Assembly (NCBI RefSeq): GCF_016881405.1
Contig: NZ_WOFE01000003.1
Location: 186,001 to 250,000, forward strand
Length of the DNA stretch: 64,000 bases
Direction: 5' to 3'
From: Deefgea chitinilytica
GTDB lineage: Bacteria; Pseudomonadota; Gammaproteobacteria; Burkholderiales; Chitinibacteraceae
Positions 1 to 9,299 of this stretch are shown piece after piece (position 1 is the stretch's first letter; every line of letters begins with the position of its first letter). Both the position numbers and the translations under genes were made by a program. The notes below the pieces were generated by a model. That model was given only the letters and a program-made list of their open reading frames with translations, was not told the DNA's origin and did no database searches.

Positions 1-330
1 TAAAATCGAAAGAAAAAACCGGTAAATTAGTTAAATGGAGTTGGTATTGATTTAGCAATCGAAAGGTGTATGCCAATGGCATTTTAATTGGCGTTGAAGT
101 TCTTGCTTATAAATAATAGATTGTTACGAACAATAAAAGTGATTTCTGTTATCTAGAATTTTGACAATTGTTGTAAAAATAGACGCAAAGATTTGCGTTA
201 TTTATTTGATATTGCAAGACGAACTCAGAATTAATTTAAAGTTTGACGTTCATATTGTAACGTGGAAAACTAATGCTTCACTGACCTTGAGTGTATTACT
301 GAAGGCTTTTTATTTGCTAGGCTAAGCACA
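1..330. other. Gene-poor leader, AT-rich
   Basis: This AT-rich stretch precedes the diguanylate cyclase gene. A 15-codon open stretch from base 3 ends in TGA at 48-50 and could be the tail of a plus-strand gene that starts outside the window, but it is too short to support. No tRNA, terminator or clear operator was seen. The promoter of the gene at 331 must lie in here, but I could not place -35 and -10 boxes with confidence. Confidence 0.5.
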
Positions 331-1347
331 ATGATCTCATCTGATCTGTTGCAAGCATTATTTGACATTTCTCCTGCCGGTATTGCGATTGCGGACCAGC
401 AAGGCCGCTATTTACAAGTAAATGATTCTTATTGTTGCCTATTTGGTTATTCCCGCGCCGAGCTAATTGGCAATACTTTTCGTTTGATTTTAACTGAGCA
501 GGATCAAGCACTAGAAGCCATGATTTTGAATCTGGCGCTAACTCAAGATCGGTCGGCTCCCACGGAATGGCAGGTACGACATAAAAGTGGTCGGACTTTA
601 TTTGTTCACTCCGCCTTTAAAACTTTTTTCTATTCAGACGGCAGCGCCAAGATTCTCACTGTGTTGAGCGATGTTTCGGCCTTGGTGTGTTCGCTCAATA
701 TATTGCAAGACCAAGAAGCTCAATTGATCAAAACGAATGAATCATTAGAGCAAATGGTGTCCCGACGAACGATTGAATTAGAGCGTGCCAATGATGAATT
801 GGCGCGACTTGCGACGCAGGACTTTCTCACCGCCACGCTAAATCGCCGCGCATTTGAATGTGAGGCCTCCAAGATTATCTATGCCTCTGATCGTTATCAT
901 CGGCCTGCTTCGTTTATGTTTTTAGATATTGATCATTTTAAGGCGATTAATGATCAATATGGTCATGCCGCAGGCGATGTGGTATTGCAAAAATTGGCAT
1001 TGAATATTCGCGCCTTGCTCCGTGAGTCAGACCTTTTGGCGCGTTGGGGTGGGGAAGAATTTGTGGTGTGTTTGCCTGATACGGTATTGGCGGATGCGAT
1101 TGTGGTGGGCGATAAGATACTTGAAGCATGCCGCCAGATGAAATTAAGTCATCAGCAATTTAGCATTGCCTTAACAGTCAGTGGCGGCGTGGTGCAGCGC
1201 ACATTGAATGAGTCATTGCACGAAGTTTTACAAAAAGCCGATGTTTTATTGTATGAAGCCAAGCGGACGGGGCGGAATCGCTTGTTATCCGAAATGCCTG
1301 CGAGCACTGCCGCTAACGAAGCGGCGTTGTTAAATTTTCATATTTAA
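331..1347 (+). CDS. PAS-GGDEF diguanylate cyclase
   Basis: Predicted cytoplasmic enzyme making cyclic di-GMP from two GTP. The 338-residue protein has an N-terminal PAS domain (about residues 8-120, with PAS features such as AGIAIADQQGRYLQVND), a short coiled-coil linker (about 130-160) and a C-terminal GGDEF domain (about 165-325). The active-site motif is GGEEF at 240-244, and an RESD inhibitory I-site lies five residues upstream (231-234), so both catalysis and product inhibition look intact. There is no membrane segment or EAL domain. The ATG at 331 follows only a weak ribosome site. It is convergent with the nap operon and shares a terminator with it. The PAS ligand is unknown; an oxygen or redox cue would fit the neighbourhood but is inference. 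Confidence 0.9.
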   Translation: MISSDLLQALFDISPAGIAIADQQGRYLQVNDSYCCLFGYSRAELIGNTFRLILTEQDQALEAMILNLALTQDRSAPTEWQVRHKSGRTLFVHSAFKTFFYSDGSAKILTVLSDVSALVCSLNILQDQEAQLIKTNESLEQMVSRRTIELERANDELARLATQDFLTATLNRRAFECEASKIIYASDRYHRPASFMFLDIDHFKAINDQYGHAAGDVVLQKLALNIRALLRESDLLARWGGEEFVVCLPDTVLADAIVVGDKILEACRQMKLSHQQFSIALTVSGGVVQRTLNESLHEVLQKADVLLYEAKRTGRNRLLSEMPASTAANEAALLNFHI

Positions 1348-1400
1348 TAACCATGCTGAGCATCGCATCATTTATATCGCACGACGATGATCGTGCAATA

Positions 1401-1424
1401 AAAACGGGCCGTTTGGCCCGTTTT
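1401..1424. terminator. Bidirectional intrinsic terminator
   Basis: A perfect inverted repeat with a GC core (ACGGGCC, loop GTTT, GGCCCGT) flanked by A and T runs lies between the convergent diguanylate cyclase and napC stop codons. The A-run on the left and T-run on the right allow it to work in both directions. Confidence 0.85.
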
Positions 1425-1443
1425 CTCATTGGATCGAGATATG

Positions 1444-2148
1444 TTACTCGATGCCCGCCATGTCTTCTTCACTGGCGGAGGTCGCTTTTGCGCCATTTGT
1501 TTTTGGCCGTGTTGGATGCATGACATCGGGCTTGACGCCTTTACCATCGGGACCAACGTGTTGATTCACTGCGGGCAGATGATGAGCAATCCCTTTGTGG
1601 CAATCAATACACGTCATGCCTTCTGATAAGCCTTTTTGGTGCGCATTGGCTGAGCGGCTATTTTGCTCCATGTAATCAAAGTATTCGTAATTATGGCAAT
1701 TGCGACACGCTTTGGAGTCATTGGCCTTCATTCGCTTCCATTCGTTTTCCGCGAGTTCAATCCGCTTGTCGAGGAATTTCTCACGAGTATCGATATAGCC
1801 AGTAAGTTTGCCCCAGACCTCTTTAGAAGCTTGGATTTTCCGAATCATCTTTGGCCCCCACTCATGTGGCACGTGGCAGTCTGGACAGGTCGCACGTACA
1901 CCAGAACGATTCGTGTAATGGACGGTTTCTTGGTATTCCGGATACACATTGCTCTTCATTTCATGGCAAGAGAGGCAGAACTCTTCGGTATTGGTCATTT
2001 CAAGTGCGGTATTAAAACCGCCCCAAAATATGATCCCGACTAGAAACGCAACAATCGCCCCAATATAACCGAGGCGAATGGCTTTGATTTTTTGTACTAC
2101 AGCACAGAGCCGACCTTTCAGCGTCGGTTTGCTTGGAATATCACTCAT
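1444..2148 (-). CDS. napC: NapC/NirT-type tetraheme cytochrome c, quinol oxidase
   Basis: Membrane-anchored periplasmic cytochrome that takes electrons from quinol and passes them to NapB/NapA. It has 234 residues with one N-terminal membrane anchor (about 27-44) and four CXXCH haem sites starting at Cys58, Cys88, Cys148 and Cys180, as expected for NapC. It is the last gene of napFDABC, 69 bases after napB, and is followed by a terminator. The absence of napGH here means quinol oxidation probably depends on NapC alone. Haem attachment would need the Ccm system encoded at 13.8-21 kb. A NirT or TorC-like role is possible from sequence alone, but the operon decides for NapC. Confidence 0.95.
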   Translation of the reverse strand: MSDIPSKPTLKGRLCAVVQKIKAIRLGYIGAIVAFLVGIIFWGGFNTALEMTNTEEFCLSCHEMKSNVYPEYQETVHYTNRSGVRATCPDCHVPHEWGPKMIRKIQASKEVWGKLTGYIDTREKFLDKRIELAENEWKRMKANDSKACRNCHNYEYFDYMEQNSRSANAHQKGLSEGMTCIDCHKGIAHHLPAVNQHVGPDGKGVKPDVMHPTRPKTNGAKATSASEEDMAGIE

Positions 2149-2217
2149 TTTGTGTTCCCTTATTGATTTACACCACTTGGCGATACGTCCGGCAAGTGGT
2201 GGTTTATTTATGTAGTT

Positions 2218-2652
2218 TTATTTCTTCACCAAACCTGCTGCGGGCTGAAAGGTATTGCCGACCAAGGGTTTGGCGTCGGTTTGGGGAACGTGACATTGTT
2301 GGCAGAAATAACGGCGCGGTGAGACATTGGTGAGCTCTGTACCACCCCGTGTTTTAAAATGCGTAATCGAGATCTTTGTCGCCCCAGTATCGGCGGTACG
2401 ATCCCAGCTGTGGCAGTCCAGACATTTATTAAACTCTTTGGTAATTAAATAGCCTTTGGTACTGTGCGGAATAATCGGCGGCTGCTGCACAAAATGTCTT
2501 GGCAAAGGCTTGCGGTCTTTTTCCCAACGAAAATTTTCTGATGGCACATCGCCATTCATGACTTCGCTGCCTCTGAGTGATCTCAGCTCGGCGTGAGCCA
2601 GTGAACTGATCCCGATACAGATTAAAAATAAGATACTCATCAACGACTTCAT
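2218..2652 (-). CDS. napB: Periplasmic nitrate reductase small subunit, diheme cytochrome NapB
   Basis: Diheme electron-transfer subunit that reduces NapA. The 144-residue precursor has a cleavable Sec signal (about 1-21, ending AHA) and two haem-binding motifs, CLDCH (77-81) and CQQCH (117-121). The length is normal for NapB. It lies 104 bases after napA; that gap contains a strong hairpin (2667-2703), which may set the relative level of napBC transcripts. Confidence 0.95.
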   Translation of the reverse strand: MKSLMSILFLICIGISSLAHAELRSLRGSEVMNGDVPSENFRWEKDRKPLPRHFVQQPPIIPHSTKGYLITKEFNKCLDCHSWDRTADTGATKISITHFKTRGGTELTNVSPRRYFCQQCHVPQTDAKPLVGNTFQPAAGLVKK

Positions 2653-2666
2653 TTTGATCTCCTAAG

Positions 2667-2703
2667 CAATAGAGTTAGCAGGTATTTGCTGCTAGCTCTA
2701 TTG
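2667..2703. promoter_or_regulatory. 14-bp stem-loop between napA and napB
   Basis: Left arm 2667-2680 and right arm 2690-2703 pair over 14 bp with one G-U pair and a 9-base loop. In the napA-to-napB direction no clear T-run follows, so it looks more like an mRNA-processing or stability hairpin, or an attenuating partial terminator, than a full terminator. Confidence 0.55.
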
Positions 2704-2756
2704 ATTGAATGCTTATGTCTACATACCTACAATTTATCTGGCTTGACCTTGTTTGA

Positions 2757-5294
2757 TTAAGCCTTCACGACTTTTACCGCACACTTTTTAAAGTCGGTTT
2801 GCTTCGAAATCGGGCAGGTTGCGTCCAAGGTGAGCTTGTTCACCAATCGCCCTTCATCAAAGAAAGGAATAAAGACCAAACCCACGGGTGGTTTATTTCG
2901 ACCACGGGTTTCAAGCCGACCCGTGATCTCACCGCGGCGTGATGCGACTTTCACCACCATGCCACGTTGTAGGCCGCGTTTTTTGGCGTCATTCGGGTTC
3001 ATAAATATCATGGCTTCGGGAACCGCGCGGTGCAGTTCGGGTACGCGACGGGTCATTGTGCCGGTGTGCCAGTGCTCGAGTACGCGGCCAGTGCATAACC
3101 ACATATCGAAGTTGGCGTCGGGCATTTCGGGCGGCGCTTGGTATGGCAGGGCAATGATGTTGGCTCTGCCGTCTTTATTGCCGTAAAAGCGCACGCCTTC
3201 ACCTTTTTTAACATAAGGATCAGAGCCTTCACGGTAGCGCCATTTGGTTTCTTTACCGTTGACCACCGGCCAGCGCAAGCCTCGCTCGAGGTGGTAGGTA
3301 TCAAAGGTGGCTAAATCATGGCCATGCCCACGACCAAAGACGGCGTATTCTTCAAATAAACCTTTTTGAATATAAAAACCAGCCAGCTTGGCTTCGAAGT
3401 TTTCAAAGCCTTTTTGTAAATCGGTATTTTTAAAACGATTCACGTTGCCATTCATAAACAGCACTTCAAACAAGGTTTTGCCGTTCATACCCGCTGATTT
3501 GGCAATTAAATCGCTAGGCCAAACGTCTTCTACTTTGAAGCGTTTGGCAAACTGCATGATTTGCCACAAGTCAGATTGTGCTTCACCTGGCGGATTGACT
3601 TGTTGCCGCCAGAATTGGGTACGGCGTTCAGCGTTACCAAAGGCACCTTCTTTTTCTACCCACATTGCAGTTGGCAATACCAAGTCGGCTGCCAGCCCAG
3701 AGACGGTGGGATAAGGGTCGGAAACGACAATAAATGTGTCGGGGCGACGCCAGCCTGGATAGAGCTCTTCATTGATATTAGGGCCCGCCTGCATATTGTT
3801 ATTGGCCATTTGCCAATACACTTTGACTTTACCGTCTTTAATAGCTCGCGCCATTGCAACGGCATGTAGGCCGATTTTGGCTGGCACCGTGCCCTCTGGG
3901 AGGCGCCAGATTTCTTCTGCATGTTTGCGGTGTTCAGGATTGGCGACCAACATATCAGCCGGTAAACGATGGGCAAAAGTGCCTACTTCACGCGCGGTGC
4001 CACAGGCCGATGGCTGTCCAGTCAAAGAGAATGGACTATTACCGGGTTCGGCGATTTTGCCGGTAAGCAAGTGAATGTTGTAAATCATATTATTCGCCCA
4101 AGTGCCACGGGTATGCTGATTAAAGCCCATGGTCCAGAACGACATTACTTTGATTTTTGGATCGGCATACAGCTCTGCTAACGCAATCAGGCGATCGACT
4201 GGAATACCGCAAAGTTTGCTGACTTTTTCGGCGGTGTATTCAGAAACGAATTTAGAAAACTGCTCAAATGAGCCTGGTTTCATGTCGTTCGGATTGCCTT
4301 TGGGCTTGCCATCTGCACCGGGGTAGCCATTGGTTTTAGCATTGGCTTCTAAAGGGTGTTTCGGGCGTAAACCAAAGCCAATATCGGTTTCACCAATTTT
4401 GAAATTACAGTGATCTTTGACGAATTTTTGATTTACTCGACCCGTCGAAATGATGTGATGGCAAATGAAGTTCATCATCGCCAAATCGGTCTGTGGGGTG
4501 AAAACTAGTCCATAGCCAATATCGGCTAATTCAAAAGAGCGATGCTCGTATGTTGAGAGCACACTGACTTTGACTTTAGGGTTTGAGAGGCGACGGTCGG
4601 TAATGCGGCTCCATAAAATCGGGTGCATTTCCGCCATATTGGAGCCCCACAGCACAAATGCGTCAGCAGCTTCAATATCATCGTAACAGCCCATTGGCTC
4701 ATCCATGCCGAAAGTCCGCATAAACCCGGTTACGGCTGAAGCCATGCAATGACGTGCATTTGGGTCGATATTATTACTACGGAAACCGGCCTTCATTAAT
4801 TTGGCAGCGGCATAGCCTTCCCAGACGGTCCATTGCCCTGAGCCAAACATCGCAATAGATTCAGGACCGCCGCTTTTGAGTGCATCTTTCCATTTCTTTT
4901 CCATGATATCGAAGGCTTCTTCCCAGCTGATTGGGGTGAATTCGCCGTTCTTGTCATATACGCCATTTTTTTTGCGTAGCAAGGGCTGGGTGAGGCGGTC
5001 TTCGCCGTACATGATTTTGGAAAGGAAATAGCCTTTTACACAATTGAGGCCTTTATTGACTTCTCCATCGGGGTCGCCTTGCGTGGCGACCACGCGACCA
5101 TTTTGTGTGCCGACCAAAACCGAGCAGCCAGTGCCACAGAAACGGCAAGGTGCTTTGTCCCAGCGAATTGCATTGTCGCCTTTGCCTGCGACGGTCGGCA
5201 TCGCTGGCGCAGCTTGGGCTAATGGAATGCCAGCGCTGGCTGCTGCAGCGGCTACGGCTGATATTTTAATAAATTCACGACGATCCAAACTCAT
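2757..5294 (-). CDS. napA: Periplasmic nitrate reductase catalytic subunit NapA
   Basis: Reduces nitrate to nitrite in the periplasm using a Mo-bis-MGD cofactor and one [4Fe-4S] cluster. The 845-residue precursor begins with a Tat signal (RREFIK at 5-10, then an Ala-rich core to about residue 28). Cluster cysteines are Cys50, Cys53, Cys57 and Cys85, and the probable molybdenum ligand is Cys183 in the segment ARHCMAS. Length matches the family. Its ATG overlaps the napD stop by four bases (ATGA), so the two are translationally coupled. Export needs TatABC (51.0-52.5 kb) and cofactor needs the moa/moe/mob genes (21.3-27.7 kb). Confidence 0.98.
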   Translation of the reverse strand: MSLDRREFIKISAVAAAAASAGIPLAQAAPAMPTVAGKGDNAIRWDKAPCRFCGTGCSVLVGTQNGRVVATQGDPDGEVNKGLNCVKGYFLSKIMYGEDRLTQPLLRKKNGVYDKNGEFTPISWEEAFDIMEKKWKDALKSGGPESIAMFGSGQWTVWEGYAAAKLMKAGFRSNNIDPNARHCMASAVTGFMRTFGMDEPMGCYDDIEAADAFVLWGSNMAEMHPILWSRITDRRLSNPKVKVSVLSTYEHRSFELADIGYGLVFTPQTDLAMMNFICHHIISTGRVNQKFVKDHCNFKIGETDIGFGLRPKHPLEANAKTNGYPGADGKPKGNPNDMKPGSFEQFSKFVSEYTAEKVSKLCGIPVDRLIALAELYADPKIKVMSFWTMGFNQHTRGTWANNMIYNIHLLTGKIAEPGNSPFSLTGQPSACGTAREVGTFAHRLPADMLVANPEHRKHAEEIWRLPEGTVPAKIGLHAVAMARAIKDGKVKVYWQMANNNMQAGPNINEELYPGWRRPDTFIVVSDPYPTVSGLAADLVLPTAMWVEKEGAFGNAERRTQFWRQQVNPPGEAQSDLWQIMQFAKRFKVEDVWPSDLIAKSAGMNGKTLFEVLFMNGNVNRFKNTDLQKGFENFEAKLAGFYIQKGLFEEYAVFGRGHGHDLATFDTYHLERGLRWPVVNGKETKWRYREGSDPYVKKGEGVRFYGNKDGRANIIALPYQAPPEMPDANFDMWLCTGRVLEHWHTGTMTRRVPELHRAVPEAMIFMNPNDAKKRGLQRGMVVKVASRRGEITGRLETRGRNKPPVGLVFIPFFDEGRLVNKLTLDATCPISKQTDFKKCAVKVVKA

Positions 5295-5575
5295 GACAAA
5301 TGCTCCTTGGCTGTTTTTTGTGTTGCTAATTCTTTAGGTGGTTGAGTCTCATCGTCGCTGTACTCATAGGCTAAAGTTGCTGAGGCGACATGAGAAATTT
5401 CCTGAATATTTTTTAATACGTCTGAGCCACGCAGACCGGGAACATCTTCAACGGTTGCGATGATTTTTCCTTCGTGCTCGATATGAATTTCTACGCCGGG
5501 TTGCGCCAAAATCGCAGCGCGAACTTCATCGTAGTGACCGGGCACTGCGCGAATGACTAGGCTGTAAATATTCAT
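5291..5575 (-). CDS. napD: NapD, NapA Tat-signal chaperone
   Basis: Small cytoplasmic protein that binds the NapA twin-arginine signal and holds back export until the cofactor is in. I place the start at the ATG at 5575 (protein begins [13 protein letters not shown]), giving 94 residues, the usual size, and a four-base ATGA overlap with the napF stop; a longer upstream reading would run deep into napF. It also overlaps napA by four bases. The fold expected is a ferredoxin-like beta-alpha-beta. Confidence 0.93.
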   Translation of the reverse strand: MNIYSLVIRAVPGHYDEVRAAILAQPGVEIHIEHEGKIIATVEDVPGLRGSDVLKNIQEISHVASATLAYEYSDDETQPPKELATQKTAKEHLS

Positions 5576-6051
5576 GTCGTTATTTCCAGTATGTTTAGAC
5601 TTTGACTTGGGCAGGGCGCGACACAAGCGCCACAACCAGTACATTGCTCGGTGTTGATGTGGGGCTTGGCTACTTTGCCAATCGCTAATTCAAAACGAAT
5701 CGCGCGCACGTCGCATACTTCGCCGCAGATTCGACATTCAATGTTCTTTAAGGCCAAACAGTTGTCAGTTCGTACTGCGCGTAGTGACCAAGGCTCAGCA
5801 GCGCTTTGCTCAATTGCTTTGGTGTTACAGACACGACTGCATTCGCCGCAAAAGGAACATTCGCCGTGAGCAAAATCGACAGTAGGAAACCCAGCGTCGC
5901 CGACTCGGATAATCTGAGTGGGGCAGGCCGATACGCAGTCGCCACATCGAGTGCAAATATCAACGAAATTGGGCTTGGACCACGGTGGGCGTGGCGCAGC
6001 GATTGTTTGTGGTTTGCGGCCAAAAAGTAAGTTGCGGCGGGATGTATCCAC
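5572..6051 (-). CDS. napF: NapF, cytoplasmic 4Fe-4S ferredoxin-type protein
   Basis: Iron-sulfur protein thought to help maturation or redox priming of NapA in the cytoplasm. The 159 residues carry cysteine clusters CTRCGDCVSACP, CSFCGECSRVC, an ECRICGEVCD segment with an upstream cysteine, and CTGCGACVAPCP near the C-terminus. The N-terminus MDTSRRNLLFG resembles family members. It is the first gene of napFDABC and overlaps napD by four bases. Confidence 0.93.
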   Translation of the reverse strand: MDTSRRNLLFGRKPQTIAAPRPPWSKPNFVDICTRCGDCVSACPTQIIRVGDAGFPTVDFAHGECSFCGECSRVCNTKAIEQSAAEPWSLRAVRTDNCLALKNIECRICGEVCDVRAIRFELAIGKVAKPHINTEQCTGCGACVAPCPSQSLNILEITT

Positions 6052-6357
6052 GATCGCGATTAATCCTATCTATTGATTGAAGAAGAGTAGGTGGTACGGC
6101 ACCTTGCAACAATGCCTCTTTAGGGGGTAGTCCTCCGTCCACACCTCGGCAGACCACCTCTTTGTAGGTAGTGGCGCGGCATCTGGTATTTGCTTAAACG
6201 AGCTCGGTCATGGTGTACTCAAGGAATCGTCAAGTAGATGCTGAGATCTAGACTAAATTGACAGTTCATTGACGAGAGGATGGCGCCGCTTGGCGGGAGT
6301 TATCGTTGAATGGAGTTCGGTTCCATTCACCGAATGGAAATTTGGAGGTAGTTGTAT
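6052..6357. promoter_or_regulatory. Divergent nap / nar-sensor control region
   Basis: About 300 bases separate napF (minus) from the NarX-like gene (plus), so promoters for both operons must lie here. Several NarL/NarP-heptamer-like sequences cluster at 6085-6170; the best pair is annotated separately. A weaker spaced pair is TGCCTCT at 6113-6119 with GGGGGTA at 6123-6129. I saw only half-sites for FNR, not a full TTGAT-N4-ATCAA palindrome. Confidence 0.55.
6155..6170. promoter_or_regulatory. Candidate NarL/NarP 7-2-7 binding site
   Basis: The 16 bases CACCTCTTTGTAGGTA match the E. coli NarL/NarP inverted-heptamer consensus (TACYYMT-N2-AKRRGTA) at 12 of 14 informative positions. The site lies about 110 bases upstream of the napF start codon and next to genes for a NarX/NarL-type pair, so control of nap by nitrate or nitrite is likely. 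Binding is inferred, not shown. Confidence 0.5.
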
Positions 6358-8229
6358 TTGCGAGTAATGAATTACTTTCGGCAGGCATCGATTGTTCGCT
6401 TTATAACCCAAGCGTTGTTGCTGATGCTGGTGCCTGCTTTGTTGGCGCTGATACTGAGCTGGGCGATGGTTGTGAATACCACTGGCGAAGGCGTAGCGAT
6501 TAATGTGGCCGGCTCACTTCGTAAACAAACTTATCTGATTGTGGCAACGCATTTGTCGCCGCCCGCGCCTGTTCCAGGTAGCCGTCCGATGTTGCACCAG
6601 GTGATCGATGAATTTGAGCGGCGCCTTTATAGCCCTGCGCTACTTAAAAACTTGCCGGACAATCCCAGCGACCCGATTCGAATCGCTTATAACCGTATGG
6701 AAATGTCGTGGCGTACCGAAATGAAGGATTTGTTTACGCCCTTGTACCGTGCACCCGATGGGAGTTTATTACCTAGGGCGATTGAGTTTGCCGCATTAAT
6801 TGATGCGTATGTAGCCGCAATCGAAGCGCGGCACGAGTCACGGTTAGCCTGGTTGGGGCATTTCCAATGGATCTCGATTGGGGTGATGGCTTTGTTTTTT
6901 GCCTTGACGCTACTGTGGTTAAGGCAACGCGTTACCCGCCCATTGACCCAAATGGCGGCTGCGGCACAGAAGGTCAAGCAAGGCGATTTGCAAGTGCGTG
7001 CACCAGAAGATGGCGCTGGAGAAATCACGCAATTAGGTCAAGCGTTTAATCATATGGTCGCAGAGCTGGTGCTGGGGATTGAAGCCTTAGAAGCAAGAGT
7101 GGCCGAGAAAACGCAGGCTTTAACGCAAAATCAACGCAGCCTTGAGTTACTGTATCGCACCAAGCAGCGCTTATCGGATCAAGAGCCGAATCAAGCGACA
7201 TTTGATGAAGTTTTAGCTGATGTGCGTGCGGTGGTTGAGCTTGAGCACGCCGCTATTTGTATTACCGAAACCGAGCAAGCGCCGCAAGCGTTTCGGATCT
7301 CCGTGGTGCCGAGCAAGCTCAGCGATGCTTGCGAACAGACCGACTGTGCCGATTGTGCCGAGGCTGCCGAACGCCCTTTAGTTGCGAGCCACTCACCGGT
7401 TTTTAAACTAAGTGATGGCCGTCGTACTTACGGGATTATGCCGATACAGCTCAAAACTCAACAGGCTTTGCTCGATTGGCAACAACAATTATTGGAAGCG
7501 GTGGCTAGACAAATTGGCACAGCTTTAGCCAATGCCAAGCGCAAGCAAGAGCAGCATCGCTTAGCCTTGCATGATGAACGCTCGGTGATCGCGCGCGAGT
7601 TACATGATTCATTAGCGCAGTCTTTGTCGTATTTAAAAATTCAAGTAGTGCGCTTAGAAAATCAATTTCCGGAAGTGCAGCGTAGCGATACCGCGAGTGC
7701 GGCCTTGGGTGAGTTGCGTGAGGGCCTGAATGGCGCATATCGCCAGTTGCGTGAATTGCTCAATACCTTCCGTTTGCAAATGAACGAGCGTGGCTTGACC
7801 GCGGCGCTGGAGCAAACGGTACAAGAATTTTCTGAGCGAGCTGAGCATTCAATTCAATTAGAAAACCGTTTGTTAGGGGTGGAATTAGCCGCCCACGAGG
7901 AAATACATATTTTACAAATCGTTCGTGAAGCTTTGGTCAATATTGAGCGGCATGCCAAAGCTCAACAGGCGTGGATTAGCTTGGCGTGGGAGGGCGAATA
8001 CATCGTCGTTCGCATTGCTGACGATGGCTGCGGGATCGATGAAAACCCACATAAAAAACAGCACTATGGCTTAGGCATCATGCAAGATAGGGCCTTGAGT
8101 TTGCACGGTGATTTGCAATTATTACGGCGTGAACCTCGCGGCACCTTGGTGCAACTTAAATTTATTCCTTCGACGCCTTTTGCGATGTCGAATCCAATGA
8201 AAGAAGGTGAATCTCATGAGTCAATTTAA
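6358..8229 (+). CDS. NarX-like nitrate/nitrite sensor histidine kinase
   Basis: Membrane sensor kinase of the NarX/NarQ type. It has a first membrane helix (about 18-40), a P-box-like nitrate-binding segment right after it (INVAGSLRKQTYL, about 48-60), a periplasmic helical domain, a second membrane helix (about 171-191), a HAMP domain, a GAF-like central module with a cysteine group (about Cys325, Cys330, Cys333) as in NarX/NarQ, then a HisKA_3 H-box (ARELHDSLAQS, His about 416) and a HATPase domain with N and G boxes. A GGAGG at 6344-6348 sits nine bases before TTG 6358, which I prefer to TTG 6352 (too close) or ATG 6367 (too far). It overlaps the response regulator by 14 bases and is divergent from nap. 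Confidence 0.9.
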   Translation: MRVMNYFRQASIVRFITQALLLMLVPALLALILSWAMVVNTTGEGVAINVAGSLRKQTYLIVATHLSPPAPVPGSRPMLHQVIDEFERRLYSPALLKNLPDNPSDPIRIAYNRMEMSWRTEMKDLFTPLYRAPDGSLLPRAIEFAALIDAYVAAIEARHESRLAWLGHFQWISIGVMALFFALTLLWLRQRVTRPLTQMAAAAQKVKQGDLQVRAPEDGAGEITQLGQAFNHMVAELVLGIEALEARVAEKTQALTQNQRSLELLYRTKQRLSDQEPNQATFDEVLADVRAVVELEHAAICITETEQAPQAFRISVVPSKLSDACEQTDCADCAEAAERPLVASHSPVFKLSDGRRTYGIMPIQLKTQQALLDWQQQLLEAVARQIGTALANAKRKQEQHRLALHDERSVIARELHDSLAQSLSYLKIQVVRLENQFPEVQRSDTASAALGELREGLNGAYRQLRELLNTFRLQMNERGLTAALEQTVQEFSERAEHSIQLENRLLGVELAAHEEIHILQIVREALVNIERHAKAQQAWISLAWEGEYIVVRIADDGCGIDENPHKKQHYGLGIMQDRALSLHGDLQLLRREPRGTLVQLKFIPSTPFAMSNPMKEGESHESI

Positions 8230-8860
8230 TGTGATTGTGATCGACGATCATCCTTTGTTTCGCAAAGGGGTCGTGCAATTATTGGGGCTAGATCCGCGCT
8301 TTGTCGTGGTGGCCGAAGCCGCCAGCGGTGCCGAAGGGCTGGTGCTGGTACAGCAGCACAATCCTGATTTGGTGATTTTGGATTTGAATATGAAGGGCAT
8401 GGACGGCATCGCCACGCTGCGCGCGATCAAGGAGCTGGATGTCGATTCGCGGGTGGTGATGTTGACGGTGTCGGATCAATCTACCGATCTGGTCGCTGCG
8501 GTACGCGCGGGCGCCGATGGCTATTTACTGAAAGACATGGAGCCAGAGGAAATCGTCGCTAGTTTGGCTGATGCACTGGAAGGGCAAATGGCGATTCCCG
8601 AGCGCCTTGGCCGTGCGCTGGCCTTGGCTCTGCGCGAAGACGATGGTAACGAACGCAATGCGATGCTGGAATCGTTGACCGAACGCGAGCGTGAAATTTT
8701 GGTTTGCCTCTCGCATGGTCTTTCAAACAAATTGGTTGGCCGTGAGCTTGGCATCGCTGAGGGTACGGTCAAAGTGCATGTGAAAAGTTTACTGCGTAAA
8801 CTCAATTTCCGCTCACGGCTGGAAGCGGCGATTTGGGCGGTGGAGCAGGGGGTGAAATAA
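8216..8860 (+). CDS. NarL-family response regulator
   Basis: DNA-binding partner of the upstream sensor. The 214 residues comprise a receiver domain (phospho-acceptor Asp56 in LVILDLNMKG, Lys in YLLKD) and a LuxR/NarL-type helix-turn-helix (about 148-210, LTEREREIL). I start at ATG 8216 because AAGAAGG at 8201-8207 is eight bases upstream; an in-frame GTG at 8207 overlaps that ribosome site. The 14-base overlap with the kinase suggests coupled translation. The expected target is the divergent nap promoter. Confidence 0.92.
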   Translation: MSQFNVIVIDDHPLFRKGVVQLLGLDPRFVVVAEAASGAEGLVLVQQHNPDLVILDLNMKGMDGIATLRAIKELDVDSRVVMLTVSDQSTDLVAAVRAGADGYLLKDMEPEEIVASLADALEGQMAIPERLGRALALALREDDGNERNAMLESLTEREREILVCLSHGLSNKLVGRELGIAEGTVKVHVKSLLRKLNFRSRLEAAIWAVEQGVK

Positions 8861-9250
8861 TGGGTTTGTTCAGATTTGATGTTGATGAAAACTCGCTTCA
8901 ACTTAAATGAATACGTTAATTTTCTATTCACCGTGGTCGCGCTGATGCCGCGCGGCACTTACTTTTCTTGAACGGCCAAGAAAAGTAAGCAAAAGAAGGC
9001 CGCCCTGTATCTGCGTCCGGCTTCGCCCGTTCTGGCCTAAGGCCATGGGCTTCGCTAAGGCAACAAGTTGCCAAGCTTCGCCACACCTCGCTGCGGACAA
9101 TCGACAAGGCGGCGGGCTTTAACAAAACAGAGCCCGCCGAAAGCCCCTTGCCGCTTGTTCCTCGCTCGGCTTGATACAAGGGATTTCGCGCAGCTCAACC
9201 ATTGCGGCACAGCATCAAAACCCAACTTGAATATCACCTAAATAATGCAG
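8861..9250. repeat. Intergenic stretch with dispersed-repeat copy 1
   Basis: This gap after the regulator holds no credible gene. From about 8950 it carries a hairpin (TTACTTTTCTTG and its near-complement CCAAGAAAAGTAA) followed by CAAAAGAAGG and a GC-rich tract to about 9220. The hairpin plus tail recurs in inverted orientation at 23118-23160. Short open frames here follow the repeat and are not believed to be genes. Confidence 0.7.
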
Positions 9251-9295
9251 GTATTGCTATCTAGCTTTTTATTAATAATGGCTAGATGGTAATAC
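9251..9295. terminator. Stem-loop after eptA stop
   Basis: Arms 9251-9265 and 9281-9295 pair over 15 positions (two G-U pairs) around an AT-rich loop. It begins five bases beyond the eptA stop codon and is nearly the same as the hairpin after ccmI at 13809-13853. It probably ends or protects the eptA transcript, although no strong T-run follows. Confidence 0.6.
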
Positions 9296-9299
9296 ATCG

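Noticed and set aside
1-50. Tail of an upstream plus-strand gene
   Set aside because: Only 15 codons lie in the window, with no recognisable sequence.
6060-6100. FNR box upstream of napF
   Set aside because: Only a half-site (ATCAA on the minus strand) is present; the opposite half does not match.
8928-9237. Two minus-strand frames of 60-83 codons
   Set aside because: Lie inside repeat copy 1 and overlap each other; not convincing proteins.
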